NCBI GenBank assembly: GCA_020217165.1
Contig: JAIWOE010000015.1
Span: 1 to 18,748, forward strand
Direction: 5' to 3'
Length of the DNA: 18,748 nucleotides
Source of the DNA: Desulfovibrio sp.
Lineage (GTDB): Bacteria; Desulfobacterota; Desulfovibrionia; Desulfovibrionales; Desulfovibrionaceae
The notes beneath the pieces were generated by a model, which saw only the letters and a program-made list of their open reading frames with translations, ran no database searches and had not been told where the DNA came from. This document shows positions 1 through 7,302 of the stretch, in pieces; the stretch's first letter is position 1; every line of letters starts with the position of its first letter. The translations under genes and the position numbers were made by a program.

Positions 1-1463
1 CGCAGCACCGTGCGGAACCCCTCCGCATCGGCCAGCACCTGCAGGGCCTCGTCTTCCACAAGCCAGACCAGCTGTACTTCGTGCCGTTCGGCATTGGGGC
101 GGATTTCTTCCACCACCTCTTCCAGCAAGTCCACAAGGGGGTGGGGGGCCAGGTCTGCATGCCAGGCGCCGGCCTCGATGCGGGAAAGGGCCAGCATGCT
201 GTCCACGCAACCGGCCATGCGCCAGGCGGCCTTGTGGATGACGTGCAGGAACTTGCGCGCCATGGGCTGGTCCAAAGGGTCCTGCGCGTCGAGCAGGGTT
301 TCGGCGTAGCCGGCAATGGTGGTGAGGGGGGTGCGCATTTCATGGGAGGCATTGGCGATGAAATCCCGCCGGACCCGCTCCAGGCGGTGCGCCTCGGTCA
401 CATCCCGGCACACCAGCACCAGCTTGCGCACAGCATGGGCATCTCGAAAGGGAGTGATGGAAACCTCGAACTCCCGATCCCCCCGGGACATGGCCATGGT
501 CAGGGCGGTCTGCTCGCCGGCCACAATGCGTTGTACCGCATGCTGCAGGGTGGGCTCCATGGTGATTTCCAGCAGATACCGCCCGGCGCGGGGGGCCATG
601 TCCGGAAACATGCGGCGGAAGGCTTGGTTCCAGGACTCCACCGCACCGGAAGCATCCAGCAGCAGCACGCCTTCGGCCAGGCCGTTGAAGAGCGCCTCCA
701 GCTGTCCCTTCTGCTCTTCCAGGCCATGGATGGTGGCCTGGATCTGTTCCGCCATGGTGTTAACGGCGTGCTGCAGGGGGATGAATTCGCGGCCCGGACT
801 GCTGTACAGTCGGCGGGCGTAATCCCCGCTACCAATAGCCAATGCCGTGCGCGAGAAATTGAGGATGGACGCGGCCAGGGAGCGGGAGAGCCACAATCCC
901 AGCCCCAGCATGGCGCACAAACTCAGCGGGATGAGCCAGTTGACGGCCTGCAGCAGGCGCTCCTCCTGGGCATGCACCTGAGACAGGGGAATGGCCAGGC
1001 GCAACACCCCGCGGTGGCGTTGCAAGCCCGGTTCCACCACCCGGGCCACGTACACCAGCTGCATACCCAGGGTGGAACTCTGGCGGACGGCAATGCCCTC
1101 GCTGCCTTCCAGGGCCTGCTTTACTTCGGGTCGCGAGGAATGATCTTCCAGGAACGGCAGCCTGTCCGCACTGACTTCGGAATCCGCAAGCACCTTCCCC
1201 TCTTCCAAGTAGGTGATGCGCACTCCGAACTGCTTGCCTGCTTCCTTGAGCCAGACATCCAGATGTTCCACAGCCGTGAACGGGCCATGCTGCCCCAGGA
1301 GCCACAGTAACACTCCCATGTCGCGTCTGGCGCGGTCTTCGGCATCCCGGATGGCAATGGTTCCCATGGACGTGTGAAAATACACCAGCGCTGGTGCCAG
1401 GCACACCACTGCCAGCAAGCCAAAGGATATGAACATCCGCATTCGAAAAGAGAGGGTCTGCAT
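1..1463 (-). CDS. phoR: PhoR-like membrane sensor histidine kinase (partial, C-terminus outside window)
   Basis: This is a two-component sensor kinase; 487 codons are visible, and the ATP-binding domain lies beyond base 1. In order: a membrane segment at about residues 11-29, an extracytoplasmic region of about 140 residues, a second membrane segment at about 174-192, a HAMP linker at about 193-246, a PAS-type domain at about 255-355, and a HisKA dimerisation domain. The phospho-acceptor is His374 in the motif NASHEMRTPLTT. The ATG at 1463 begins a typical short basic N-terminus followed by the first membrane segment; GGAAGCAGG lies just upstream as a moderate ribosome binding site. This architecture is that of PhoR and WalK-type kinases. 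The assignment to phosphate sensing rests on the divergent pit gene and the Pho-box-like repeats between them, so it is an inference. The partner response regulator is not in the window. Confidence 0.8.
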   Translation of the reverse strand, partial: MQTLSFRMRMFISFGLLAVVCLAPALVYFHTSMGTIAIRDAEDRARRDMGVLLWLLGQHGPFTAVEHLDVWLKEAGKQFGVRITYLEEGKVLADSEVSADRLPFLEDHSSRPEVKQALEGSEGIAVRQSSTLGMQLVYVARVVEPGLQRHRGVLRLAIPLSQVHAQEERLLQAVNWLIPLSLCAMLGLGLWLSRSLAASILNFSRTALAIGSGDYARRLYSSPGREFIPLQHAVNTMAEQIQATIHGLEEQKGQLEALFNGLAEGVLLLDASGAVESWNQAFRRMFPDMAPRAGRYLLEITMEPTLQHAVQRIVAGEQTALTMAMSRGDREFEVSITPFRDAHAVRKLVLVCRDVTEAHRLERVRRDFIANASHEMRTPLTTIAGYAETLLDAQDPLDQPMARKFLHVIHKAAWRMAGCVDSMLALSRIEAGAWHADLAPHPLVDLLEEVVEEIRPNAERHEVQLVWLVEDEALQVLADAEGFRTVL

Positions 1464-1561
1464 GCGCGCCTGCTTCCAGAAGAGAATGGACGTGTTACAG
1501 GATGTATAAGTGTTGCTGCATCAGCGTATTGCCGCATCATTTCCCGACGGAGTGTTCCTGT

Positions 1562-1579
1562 TTGTCACCAGATTGTAAC
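1562..1579 (+). promoter_or_regulatory. Pho-box-like direct repeat (plus orientation)
   Basis: Two 7-base units, TTGTCAC and TTGTAAC, are separated by 4 bases (CAGA). This is the 11-base periodicity of PhoB binding sites (consensus CTGTCAT-N4-CTGTMAY in enterics). It lies 205 bases before pit and overlaps a putative -10 of the divergent kinase gene. No convincing -10 lies at the classical distance downstream, so its role as a direct activator of pit is uncertain. Confidence 0.5.
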
Positions 1580-1599
1580 AAAAAAGAGGGGTACGGCAA
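1572..1599 (-). promoter_or_regulatory. Putative sigma70 promoter for the phoR-like gene
   Basis: On the minus strand, TTGCCG (1599-1594) is followed after 16 bases by TACAAT (1577-1572), which matches 5 of 6 consensus -10 positions. The predicted start would lie about 100 bases upstream of the kinase ATG. The minus-oriented Pho-box-like repeat sits 4 bases upstream of the -35, while the plus-oriented one overlaps the -10. This is pattern matching only. Confidence 0.4.
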
Positions 1600-1603
1600 G
1601 ATT

Positions 1604-1621
1604 GTTACAGAAAGATGACAA
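1604..1621 (-). promoter_or_regulatory. Pho-box-like direct repeat (minus orientation)
   Basis: Read on the minus strand the sequence is TTGTCAT, CTTT, CTGTAAC. This is two 7-base units 11 bases apart with a T-rich spacer, matching 6/7 and 7/7 positions of the enteric PhoB half-site consensus. A third, imperfect unit (GTGTCAA) lies 12 bases further upstream. It is the better of the two sites and points towards the kinase gene. It also sits 5 bases in front of a TTGACA element facing pit. Confidence 0.55.
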
Positions 1622-1626
1622 ATCTT

Positions 1627-1655
1627 TTGACACGCAGCACGGCCAAGGGTAATGC
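1627..1655 (+). promoter_or_regulatory. Possible promoter for pit
   Basis: A perfect -35 hexamer, TTGACA (1627-1632), is followed after 17 bases by TAATGC (1650-1655), a poor -10; GGTAAT with a 15-base spacer is the alternative. It would leave a leader of about 120 bases before the pit start codon. The leader contains a small hairpin (TGCCCC/GGGGCA, 1683-1700). The weak -10 would fit an activator-dependent promoter, but this is inference. Confidence 0.28.
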
Positions 1656-1784
1656 AGCGCGGGACGAGTGTGGAGCCCGGCCTGCCCCGTGGCGGGGGCA
1701 TTGCCGACACCATGAGGTCGCCCAGGGATTTCTGCAAGGGATGCCCGTAATGACACCAGCCACGTCGCCAGCCTGGAAGCGCCA

Positions 1785-3020
1785 ATGAGTTTTTACGATA
1801 TTTTTTTGCTTGTTACCCTGCTTGCCGGGTTTTTGATGGCTTTCAACCTGGGGGCAAACGATGTGGCCAATGCCATGGCGTCCTCGGTGGGGGCCAAGGC
1901 CATCACCGTGCGCCAGGCGTTGCTCATTGCCGGGGTTCTGAATTTCGCAGGTGCGGTACTGCTGGGGTCCCATGTGACGGCCACCATCAGCCGGGGCATC
2001 ATCAACATCGATATGATCAGCGATCCCAAGGTGTTGATCGTCGGCATGTTCGCGGCTCTGCTGTCTGCCGCCCTGTGGGTGCTGGCGGCGACCCTCACGG
2101 GCCTGCCTGTTTCGTCCACGCATTCCATCGTGGGATCCATCCTCGGCTTCGGATTCGTCGCCGGGGGGCCGGAAATCGTCAACTGGCTGAAAATGGTGGG
2201 GATTGTTATTTCCTGGATCATTTCGCCGTTTTTCGGCGGGGTGCTGGGCTTTGTGGTCTTCAGCCTGATTCGGAAAAAAATATTCTACCATCCCAACATA
2301 ATACGACAGGCCAGGCGCTGGGCGCCCATCTGGATTGCCATCACCGCATCCCTGGTGGTGTTTTCGCTGATGTACAAGACACCGGCCGGCAAGTCCCTGA
2401 CCTGGCCTACGGAGGTCAAGCTCCTGGTGTCCCTGGCTATTTCGGCGGGAGCCTGGTACGTGGGCCGGTATTTCGTCATCATCTGGTGCAAAAGTCTTTC
2501 CGCCTGCCATGCCGGGGTGGAGACGATTTTCAGCCGCATGCAGGTGGGAACCGCCTGCTTTGTGGCCCTGACCCAGGGCGCCAACGATGTAGCCAATGCC
2601 ATCGGCCCCGTGGCGGCCGTATACATGGTGGCGCGGCACCACTCCCTGGCCGCGCAGGTGGATATACCCATCTGGCTCCTGGTGCTGGGCGGCGGGGGCA
2701 TTGCCCTGGGTATTGGCCTGCTGGGCCGGCGCGTGATGGTCACCATGGGCGAGAAAATTACGGAGCTGAACAACAGTCGCGGCTTTTCCGTGGAGTTTGG
2801 CGCAGCCACCACGGTGCTGGGGGCTTCGGTGCTGGGGTTGCCCGTATCCACCACCCATGCGGCCGTCGGCTCCGTGGTGGGGGTGGGGCTGGCCCGCGGC
2901 TTTGGAGCGGTGGACTTCCGTATTCTGTTCAAAATAATCCTGTACTGGGTGCTGACGGTGCCGGTTGCCGCCTTTACCTGTATTGTGATTTTTCAGGTGC
3001 TTCGGTGGATGGTTCTGTAG
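1785..3020 (+). CDS. pit: Inorganic phosphate transporter, PiT (PHO-4) family
   Basis: A 411-residue multi-spanning inner-membrane protein. PiT carriers import phosphate, often as a metal-phosphate complex, driven by an ion gradient. The family's duplicated signature is visible: GANDVANAM at residues 23-31 and GANDVANAI at about 265-273. Each half also carries a second conserved block (GLPVSSTHSIVGS and GLPVSTTHAAVGS). Length is normal for bacterial Pit. The ATG at 1785 follows CTGGAAGC, an acceptable ribosome binding site, and starts directly with the first membrane segment. The DUF47 gene follows after 32 bases, so the two are probably co-transcribed; Pit-DUF47 pairing is common. Regulation by phosphate is suggested by the Pho-box-like repeats upstream. 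Transport of sulfate or another anion is known for some PiT relatives, but the neighbour favours phosphate. Confidence 0.93.
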   Translation: MSFYDIFLLVTLLAGFLMAFNLGANDVANAMASSVGAKAITVRQALLIAGVLNFAGAVLLGSHVTATISRGIINIDMISDPKVLIVGMFAALLSAALWVLAATLTGLPVSSTHSIVGSILGFGFVAGGPEIVNWLKMVGIVISWIISPFFGGVLGFVVFSLIRKKIFYHPNIIRQARRWAPIWIAITASLVVFSLMYKTPAGKSLTWPTEVKLLVSLAISAGAWYVGRYFVIIWCKSLSACHAGVETIFSRMQVGTACFVALTQGANDVANAIGPVAAVYMVARHHSLAAQVDIPIWLLVLGGGGIALGIGLLGRRVMVTMGEKITELNNSRGFSVEFGAATTVLGASVLGLPVSTTHAAVGSVVGVGLARGFGAVDFRILFKIILYWVLTVPVAAFTCIVIFQVLRWMVL

Positions 3021-3052
3021 TACATGCCGCTTGATCCTCCAAGGAGATACAC

Positions 3053-3730
3053 ATGTTTTTCCGAATTCCGTTCTTCGGGCTGCTTTCCAGCCATTCTCCG
3101 CTGCGGCAGCTGCTCGACCACTATGACAAGATTGCCGATGGCGTCAAACTCATGGAAGAATCCCTTGAATGTTACATCGGGGGAGATGGACACTGCAAAG
3201 CCTTTGAAGATTTGACGCGGGAAGTGGACGCCCTGGAAGATCAGGCGGACAAGATCAAACGATCCATCCGCAATCATCTTCCCAAGGGACTGTTCCTGCC
3301 CGTGGACCGCACTGTGTTCTTCGACTACACGAGACGGCAGGACAACATTCTTGATGAAGGGCAAAAGGCCTTGAATGTATTGTTCATGAGGCCACTCTCC
3401 ATTCCTTTGGAGTTCCACAAGGAAATGCTGGAGTTTGTGGCTGAGGTGACGGAGACAGTCAAGCTGTTGCGCCCGGCGTTGGAGTCCACCGTGGACTTGC
3501 TGCATTGGAAACACTATGATCGAGCCGCCACCAAGGACGCCATCCGGTCCGTGCGATCTAGCCACAAGAAGGTCTTCAAGCGGTATCACGTGCTCACCTC
3601 CCACATTTATAATGCGGAAGTGGGCTTTAAGGACTTTCATCAACTTGTTGAATTTGTTGAAGAAATGTATTCGGTCAGTCACAACACCGAGGGCTGCGCC
3701 GACCTGCTGCGCGCCATGATTGCAAAATAA
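3053..3730 (+). CDS. DUF47 / PhoU-like phosphate transport regulator
   Basis: A 225-residue, soluble, mainly helical protein rich in charged residues, without signal peptide or membrane segments. It resembles the DUF47 family (PhoU_div, also called Pit accessory protein), which forms PhoU-like three-helix bundles and is usually encoded next to pit. Typical traits seen are an early YDKIADGVKLMEE helix, the LEDQADKIKRSIRNHLPKGL segment (about residues 62-82), and RTVFFDYTRRQDNI shortly after, which corresponds to the acidic metal-binding helix region of PhoU proteins. The start is well supported by AAGGAGA eight bases before the ATG. It probably modulates the Pit carrier or phosphate signalling to the upstream kinase; that role is inferred from the family and context. 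Confidence 0.88.
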   Translation: MFFRIPFFGLLSSHSPLRQLLDHYDKIADGVKLMEESLECYIGGDGHCKAFEDLTREVDALEDQADKIKRSIRNHLPKGLFLPVDRTVFFDYTRRQDNILDEGQKALNVLFMRPLSIPLEFHKEMLEFVAEVTETVKLLRPALESTVDLLHWKHYDRAATKDAIRSVRSSHKKVFKRYHVLTSHIYNAEVGFKDFHQLVEFVEEMYSVSHNTEGCADLLRAMIAK

Positions 3731-3739
3731 CCCCACTTC

Positions 3740-3781
3740 ATGTCCAGTTGCCCGATACGGTCATGTCGGGCAACTGGACAT
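3740..3781. repeat. Perfect 16-bp inverted repeat (hairpin) between the DUF47 gene and ktrB
   Basis: ATGTCCAGTTGCCCGA (3740-3755) is followed after ten bases by its exact reverse complement (3766-3781). It starts 9 bases after the DUF47 stop codon. No T-run follows on either side, so it is not a standard intrinsic terminator. It could be a processing or attenuating hairpin isolating the potassium genes from the phosphate genes, a large operator, or the remnant of a mobile repeat. I see no second copy in the window. Confidence 0.75.
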
Positions 3782-3858
3782 ACCGCCCATTCGGTGGCAT
3801 ATGGCGTACGCTTCGATTCGCTCGTGCGATAGCACAGTTCGAACATTTCAGGCGACGC

Positions 3859-5220
3859 ATGCGCATCTCCCTCGCTTCCCCCCTCATGCTGCCCATCATG
3901 AGCTTCGCTGCCACCATTGTGGCGGGCGGGGTCATGCTGTCCCACCCAGTCTGCGAAAATGGTGTGGACATCTCCCTGCTGGACGGGCTGTTCACCGCCA
4001 CCTCGGCGGTATGCGTGACGGGGCTGGCCGTGGTGGACACGGGCACGGCCTTCAGTCCCATGGGGCATGTGGTGTTGCTGGGACTTATCCAGGCCGGGGG
4101 GCTGGGCATCATGACCTTTGCCAGCCTGGCATTTTACCTGTGGCGGCATAAGGTTTCCCTGACGGACCGCATCGCCGTGGGGCAAAGTCTGCTGCACGAC
4201 CAGGGCTTTCACCTGGGTCGGTTTCTGGTGACCTTGGTGGTCGGTGTCTTCAGCATCGAGGCCATGGGCGCCCTGGCCCTGCATCTGGCAGATCCCAAGG
4301 GATTTTCAGCCTTTGGTGCGGTCTTTCATAGCATCTCCGCTTTTTGCAATGCCGGCTTCGGCCTGTATGCGGACAGCCTGATGCGATGGCGGGGAGACTG
4401 GGCGGTCAATCTCATCATCATGCTCCTCATCTCCTTGGGAGGCTTGGGGTTTTCCGTCCTCACGGAGCTGGCCATGGTCCTGCAGCGGCGCTTGCAACAC
4501 CGGCATCTGACCCTGCGGCCCCGCCTGAGCTTTCACACACGCATGGTCCTCGGTGTGTCCGCGTGGCTGGTGCTGGGCGGCTGGCTGGCCATCGTCTTTG
4601 CGGAAATGATGACGGATATTCGCGTGGGGCACCTGGAGGGCGAGGATTTTCTGCTGGCGGCGCTGTTTCAGTCCGTCACCTGCCGCACTGCAGGCTTCAA
4701 TACCGTGGACATTGCGGGTCTTTCCACCCTGACGTTGCTGCTCATGATGTTCCTGATGTTCGTAGGCGGCTCGCCGGGATCCACGGCCGGCGGCATCAAA
4801 ACCACCACCTTTCGCGTGGTGCTGGGGTTCATCGGTTCGCAGCTCCGCCGGCGGGAACAAACCGTGGTGGGCGTCCGGGCCGTGGATGCAGACACCATGA
4901 ACAAGGCCGTGACCTTGACCATCGTCTCCATGGGCACCGTGCTGATGGCTGTCATGTGCCTGTGCCTCACCGAGGCAGGAGGCCCGGGGGGCCTTGCCCG
5001 GGAGCGGTTTCTGGACCTGGCTTTCGAGGCGGTCTCGGCCTTTGGCACCGTGGGGCTTTCCACCGGGGTCACCCCCACCCTGAGCCCACCGGGCAAGGTG
5101 CTGGTCATGCTGCTGATGTTCACCGGCCGGCTGGGGCCCATCGTATTCCTTTCGGTCATGCAAAGCTGGCAGCGCCTGCCGCGGTATCGGTGGGTGGAAG
5201 AACGCTGCATGATTGGCTGA
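3859..5220 (+). CDS. ktrB: KtrB/TrkH-type potassium channel-like transporter subunit
   Basis: A membrane protein of 453 residues from the chosen start; with KtrA it forms a potassium uptake system. The four pore-loop filters of the superfamily are present in order: VCVTG at 51-55, FCNAG at 162-166, CRTAG at 275-279 and FGTVG at 395-399. Each has the essential glycine. The length fits KtrB (about 450) rather than E. coli TrkH (483). The reading frame is open upstream to a TTG at 3748, but that start lies inside the strong inverted repeat. The ATG at 3859 begins MRISLASPLM, the usual KtrB opening before the first membrane helix, so I chose it; its ribosome binding site (CAGGCG) is weak. An ATG at 3763 is a less likely alternative. 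ktrA follows after 28 bases. Confidence 0.9.
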   Translation: MRISLASPLMLPIMSFAATIVAGGVMLSHPVCENGVDISLLDGLFTATSAVCVTGLAVVDTGTAFSPMGHVVLLGLIQAGGLGIMTFASLAFYLWRHKVSLTDRIAVGQSLLHDQGFHLGRFLVTLVVGVFSIEAMGALALHLADPKGFSAFGAVFHSISAFCNAGFGLYADSLMRWRGDWAVNLIIMLLISLGGLGFSVLTELAMVLQRRLQHRHLTLRPRLSFHTRMVLGVSAWLVLGGWLAIVFAEMMTDIRVGHLEGEDFLLAALFQSVTCRTAGFNTVDIAGLSTLTLLLMMFLMFVGGSPGSTAGGIKTTTFRVVLGFIGSQLRRREQTVVGVRAVDADTMNKAVTLTIVSMGTVLMAVMCLCLTEAGGPGGLARERFLDLAFEAVSAFGTVGLSTGVTPTLSPPGKVLVMLLMFTGRLGPIVFLSVMQSWQRLPRYRWVEERCMIG

Positions 5221-5248
5221 GTGCTCACTGTGACAGGAAGTGACTCCA

Positions 5249-5911
5249 ATGGCAGCAAAAAAGGGTCTGGAAGTGGGTATTGTGGGCCTGGGCAAGTTCG
5301 GCTCTGCCCTGGCTGAGCGGCTGGTGGAAATGAAGGTGACGGTGATAGGCCTGGACCGATCTGAGTCCCGGGTCAGCGCCATGCGCGATATCCTTGAGCA
5401 CGTGTATCAAGCCGACGCCACGGACAAGGCTGCCCTGCGCCAACTTGGATTCGCGGACCTGTCCCACGTGGTGGTGTCCAGCGGGCATTCCCTGGAAGCC
5501 AGTGTCCTGGCCACCCTGAACCTCAAGGAGCTGGGGGTGCCGCAGGTCTGGTGCAAGGCCATCAGCGAGGAGCACGAAAAAATCCTGCGCAAGCTGGGGG
5601 CGGATTTTGTCGTCTTTCCGGAACAGTATGTGGCCAAGCAGATTGCCCACCACCTGGCCGTGCCAGGGCTGGTGCACTATTTCCCCCTGGGCAGCGGGGT
5701 GGCCATGCAGGAAGTGACGGTGGAAAAATGGGCCGGCAGCACCTTGCGGGAGCTGGACCTCACCAACCGGCTCCAGCTCCAGGTGGTGGCCATCAAGCGC
5801 GCGGACGAGAAGGAGTATTCCTACATCCCCAGGGCCGACCAGGTGCTCAACGCCGGGGACATGCTGCTCATCATCGGCGGGGAAGATCGTCTGGAGCGCA
5901 TCGCCAGCTGA
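5249..5911 (+). CDS. ktrA: KtrA/TrkA-type potassium uptake regulatory subunit (RCK protein)
   Basis: A cytoplasmic, nucleotide-binding gating subunit of 220 residues for the KtrB pore. The N-terminal RCK Rossmann fold shows GLGKFG (residues 13-18) and the acidic residue ending the second strand (Asp36 in VIGLD). A DATDKAAL block follows, then a TrkA-C domain from about residue 135 to the end. One RCK unit of about 220 residues is KtrA-like; E. coli TrkA has two such units fused. An in-frame GTG at 5240 exists, but GGAAG at 5236-5240 is ideally spaced for the ATG at 5249. It is the last gene of the plus-strand transport block and faces the PqqD-family gene with only 26 bases between the stop codons. 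Confidence 0.93.
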   Translation: MAAKKGLEVGIVGLGKFGSALAERLVEMKVTVIGLDRSESRVSAMRDILEHVYQADATDKAALRQLGFADLSHVVVSSGHSLEASVLATLNLKELGVPQVWCKAISEEHEKILRKLGADFVVFPEQYVAKQIAHHLAVPGLVHYFPLGSGVAMQEVTVEKWAGSTLRELDLTNRLQLQVVAIKRADEKEYSYIPRADQVLNAGDMLLIIGGEDRLERIAS

Positions 5912-5937
5912 AGGGAACGTGCACGACGGCAGGTTGG

Positions 5938-6354
5938 TTATATGCGTGAGGGCTTTTCCGCGTTGTCCACAGCCGGTTTCGCCACCAGCAGCACCAGCCC
6001 GCGTTTGCCTAGCTCGCGCAAAAAGGCGGTGACAGCCAGCTCGGCTTCCCGCGGATGGAGCCGCCAGGACGCGGCGAATTCGGTGCAGAGGTCCGCCACG
6101 GTGCGCTGACCGTCGATGAGCCGCCAGGTCCAGGCCCCCAGTTCGTCCAACTCCAGGACCTTGGTGCCAGCCGGGGGCAGGGTGGTGCGGGTCATGGCAG
6201 CCAGCTTCTTCACCCACGGCCGGTGCCCCAGGGGGAAGACCAGCCGGGTGGCGCCGGTCTCGGTCATGACCGTCTGCACGGCCTCGTTGGGAACGGGCAC
6301 GGCGGCCAGCGCTTGCGCCCTGGAAATGGCATCAGGCGTCGGGGCAGACGGCAT
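5938..6354 (-). CDS. PqqD-family protein (RRE-like winged-helix fold)
   Basis: A 138-residue protein with no signal peptide. Residues about 63-125 match the PqqD family pattern: a strand ending VLELDELGAWTWRLIDG, then RTVADLCTEF, then a helical end with FLRELGKRGLVLL. PqqD domains bind leader peptides of ribosomally made peptides (RRE fold) or act as small partners of maturation enzymes, but many stand-alone PqqD-like proteins have no known role. The first 60 residues are a less conserved extension containing VFPLGHRPWVKKLAA. The ATG at 6354 lies 23 bases inside the end of the upstream gene, so translation is probably coupled. No pqqA, pqqE or radical SAM gene is nearby, so true PQQ synthesis is unlikely. 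The fold is recognised with fair confidence; the function is not. Confidence 0.75.
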   Translation of the reverse strand: MPSAPTPDAISRAQALAAVPVPNEAVQTVMTETGATRLVFPLGHRPWVKKLAAMTRTTLPPAGTKVLELDELGAWTWRLIDGQRTVADLCTEFAASWRLHPREAELAVTAFLRELGKRGLVLLVAKPAVDNAEKPSRI

Positions 6355-7255
6355 ACCGCGCACACAGTTCCTGGAGCAGAGGTTCATTCCGGGCAGGGGC
6401 GCCGCGGGCGAGCAGGGCCATGATCTTGGTGTCCGCATCGTCCAACCAGAGGGAAAGGACAATGTCTTGCCAGGATTCCTTCCCCAGCCGCCGCCACAAT
6501 GTTCGCAGGGGGGTCGGCGGCTTGATGGCGCGCCATCGCAGGCCGCAGGGGGCGGATGGATCCAGGGTTTGCGCGTGCAGGGGCAGGCTGGCATGGAAGG
6601 TGGTGGCCCATTCCTGCAACGACTTGTCCCGCAAGAGCACGCTGGCTGGCCCCAGGCGGTCAAAGAACAACGCGCCTTCCGGCGCTCGCAACACCCCCCG
6701 GGCAGGCCCGTTGAATTGCCAATGAAAATGCCCAGGCTGGAAATGGAAACGTTGCAGGGTGTACGAGGCCGGCACCGACAGACGTACGCCAAAGGCCTGC
6801 CAAGGCTGGAAGGGCTCGCCGGGCGGGATGGCCAGGCTGCCTAGCACCGCGGCGGCGGTGCTGCAGGGGAGGGGGATTGCGTTGGTTGAACCTTCCGGTG
6901 GTCGCTGATGATGCAAAAGGAGCATAGCCGTGCGCTGCCCCGGGAGTTCCAGGGCCAACCCCAGGCCGGCATGCCCCGAAGGATGCGAGAAGCGGAAGGA
7001 GTGGGTGTCGGGCAGGCCATGCAGGGATGGGCCGGCGGCAAAATCAAGGGCCGCACCGGGCAGCAGGCGATGGAGTCTGGCGCGCATGGTTGCTTCGGTG
7101 ATGGTCATGCGTGGCCGCCAGACGATCTCCAGCCGCGGTCCGACAGCATCATCGGCCCGAAGGTAGGCCTTCTCCAGCACGGTGACTTCCCAATCGGCCG
7201 GGAGGGCAAAGCGCAGTCCTTGCCAGGACCACTGCGCAACCGCTGCTGCAGCCAT
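6332..7255 (-). CDS. Unrecognised protein with apparent internal duplication, upstream of the PqqD-family gene
   Basis: A 307-residue protein in typical high-GC codon use, with no signal peptide or membrane segment from this start. I do not recognise the family. Two similar stretches are visible: WSWQGLRFALPADWEV near the start and PWQAFGVRLSVPASYTLQRF near residue 155. Each begins a beta-rich segment that later carries basic and aromatic residues, suggesting two related domains. The ATG at 7255 has no good ribosome binding site. A strong one (AGGAGGA, 7317-7311) serves an ATG at 7302 in another frame, whose 11 codons end 11 bases upstream of 7255. One additional G in the G6 run at 7280-7275 would join both frames into a 323-residue protein. 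The gene overlaps the PqqD-family gene by 23 bases, indicating a joint role. Confidence 0.7.
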   Translation of the reverse strand: MAAAAVAQWSWQGLRFALPADWEVTVLEKAYLRADDAVGPRLEIVWRPRMTITEATMRARLHRLLPGAALDFAAGPSLHGLPDTHSFRFSHPSGHAGLGLALELPGQRTAMLLLHHQRPPEGSTNAIPLPCSTAAAVLGSLAIPPGEPFQPWQAFGVRLSVPASYTLQRFHFQPGHFHWQFNGPARGVLRAPEGALFFDRLGPASVLLRDKSLQEWATTFHASLPLHAQTLDPSAPCGLRWRAIKPPTPLRTLWRRLGKESWQDIVLSLWLDDADTKIMALLARGAPARNEPLLQELCARYAVCPDA

Positions 7256-7266
7256 GCGGGAATTGC

Positions 7267-7302
7267 TCAGGGTGCCCCCCTTGTAGACACGAGTCGAGAC
7301 AT
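7267..7302 (-). other. 11-codon reading frame with strong ribosome binding site before the 307-residue gene
   Basis: On the minus strand, AGGAGGA (7317-7311) is followed after 8 bases by ATG (7302), encoding MSRLVSTRGAP and a TGA at 7269-7267. It ends just before the ATG of the next gene. It is either a leader peptide that couples translation, or the true N-terminus of that gene split from it by loss of one G in the G6 run at 7280-7275 (natural or a sequencing error). I favour the split N-terminus, because the only good ribosome binding site is here. Confidence 0.5.

Larger units (their letters stand above)
1464..1784. other. Divergent intergenic region phoR-like / pit
   Basis: This is the longest gene-free stretch in the window (321 bases). 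It is more AT-rich than its surroundings between about 1560 and 1632, and that part holds the two Pho-box-like repeats and candidate promoters listed separately. The right-hand part (1660-1784) is GC-rich and forms the presumed pit leader. I see no RNA gene or riboswitch in it. Confidence 0.7.

Noticed and set aside
81..1310. Long plus-strand open frame opposite the sensor kinase
   Set aside because: The minus strand encodes an unmistakable HAMP-PAS-HisKA kinase; this frame is a shadow.
1712..1750. 12-codon frame in the pit leader
   Set aside because: It has no ribosome binding site and no sign of coupling; short frames like this are expected by chance.
1605..2858. Long minus-strand open frame opposite pit
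   Set aside because: It is a shadow of the pit gene; its translation lacks domain features.
3748..3858. Longer N-terminus of ktrB from TTG at 3748
   Set aside because: The start lies inside the strong inverted repeat and the added 37 residues do not look like KtrB. MRISLASPLM at 3859 is the usual opening.
3782..3858. Riboswitch (c-di-AMP type) in the ktrB leader
   Set aside because: There are small nested pairings (GTGC/GCAC, TTCGA/TCGAA), but none of the conserved core of a known potassium-linked riboswitch is visible.
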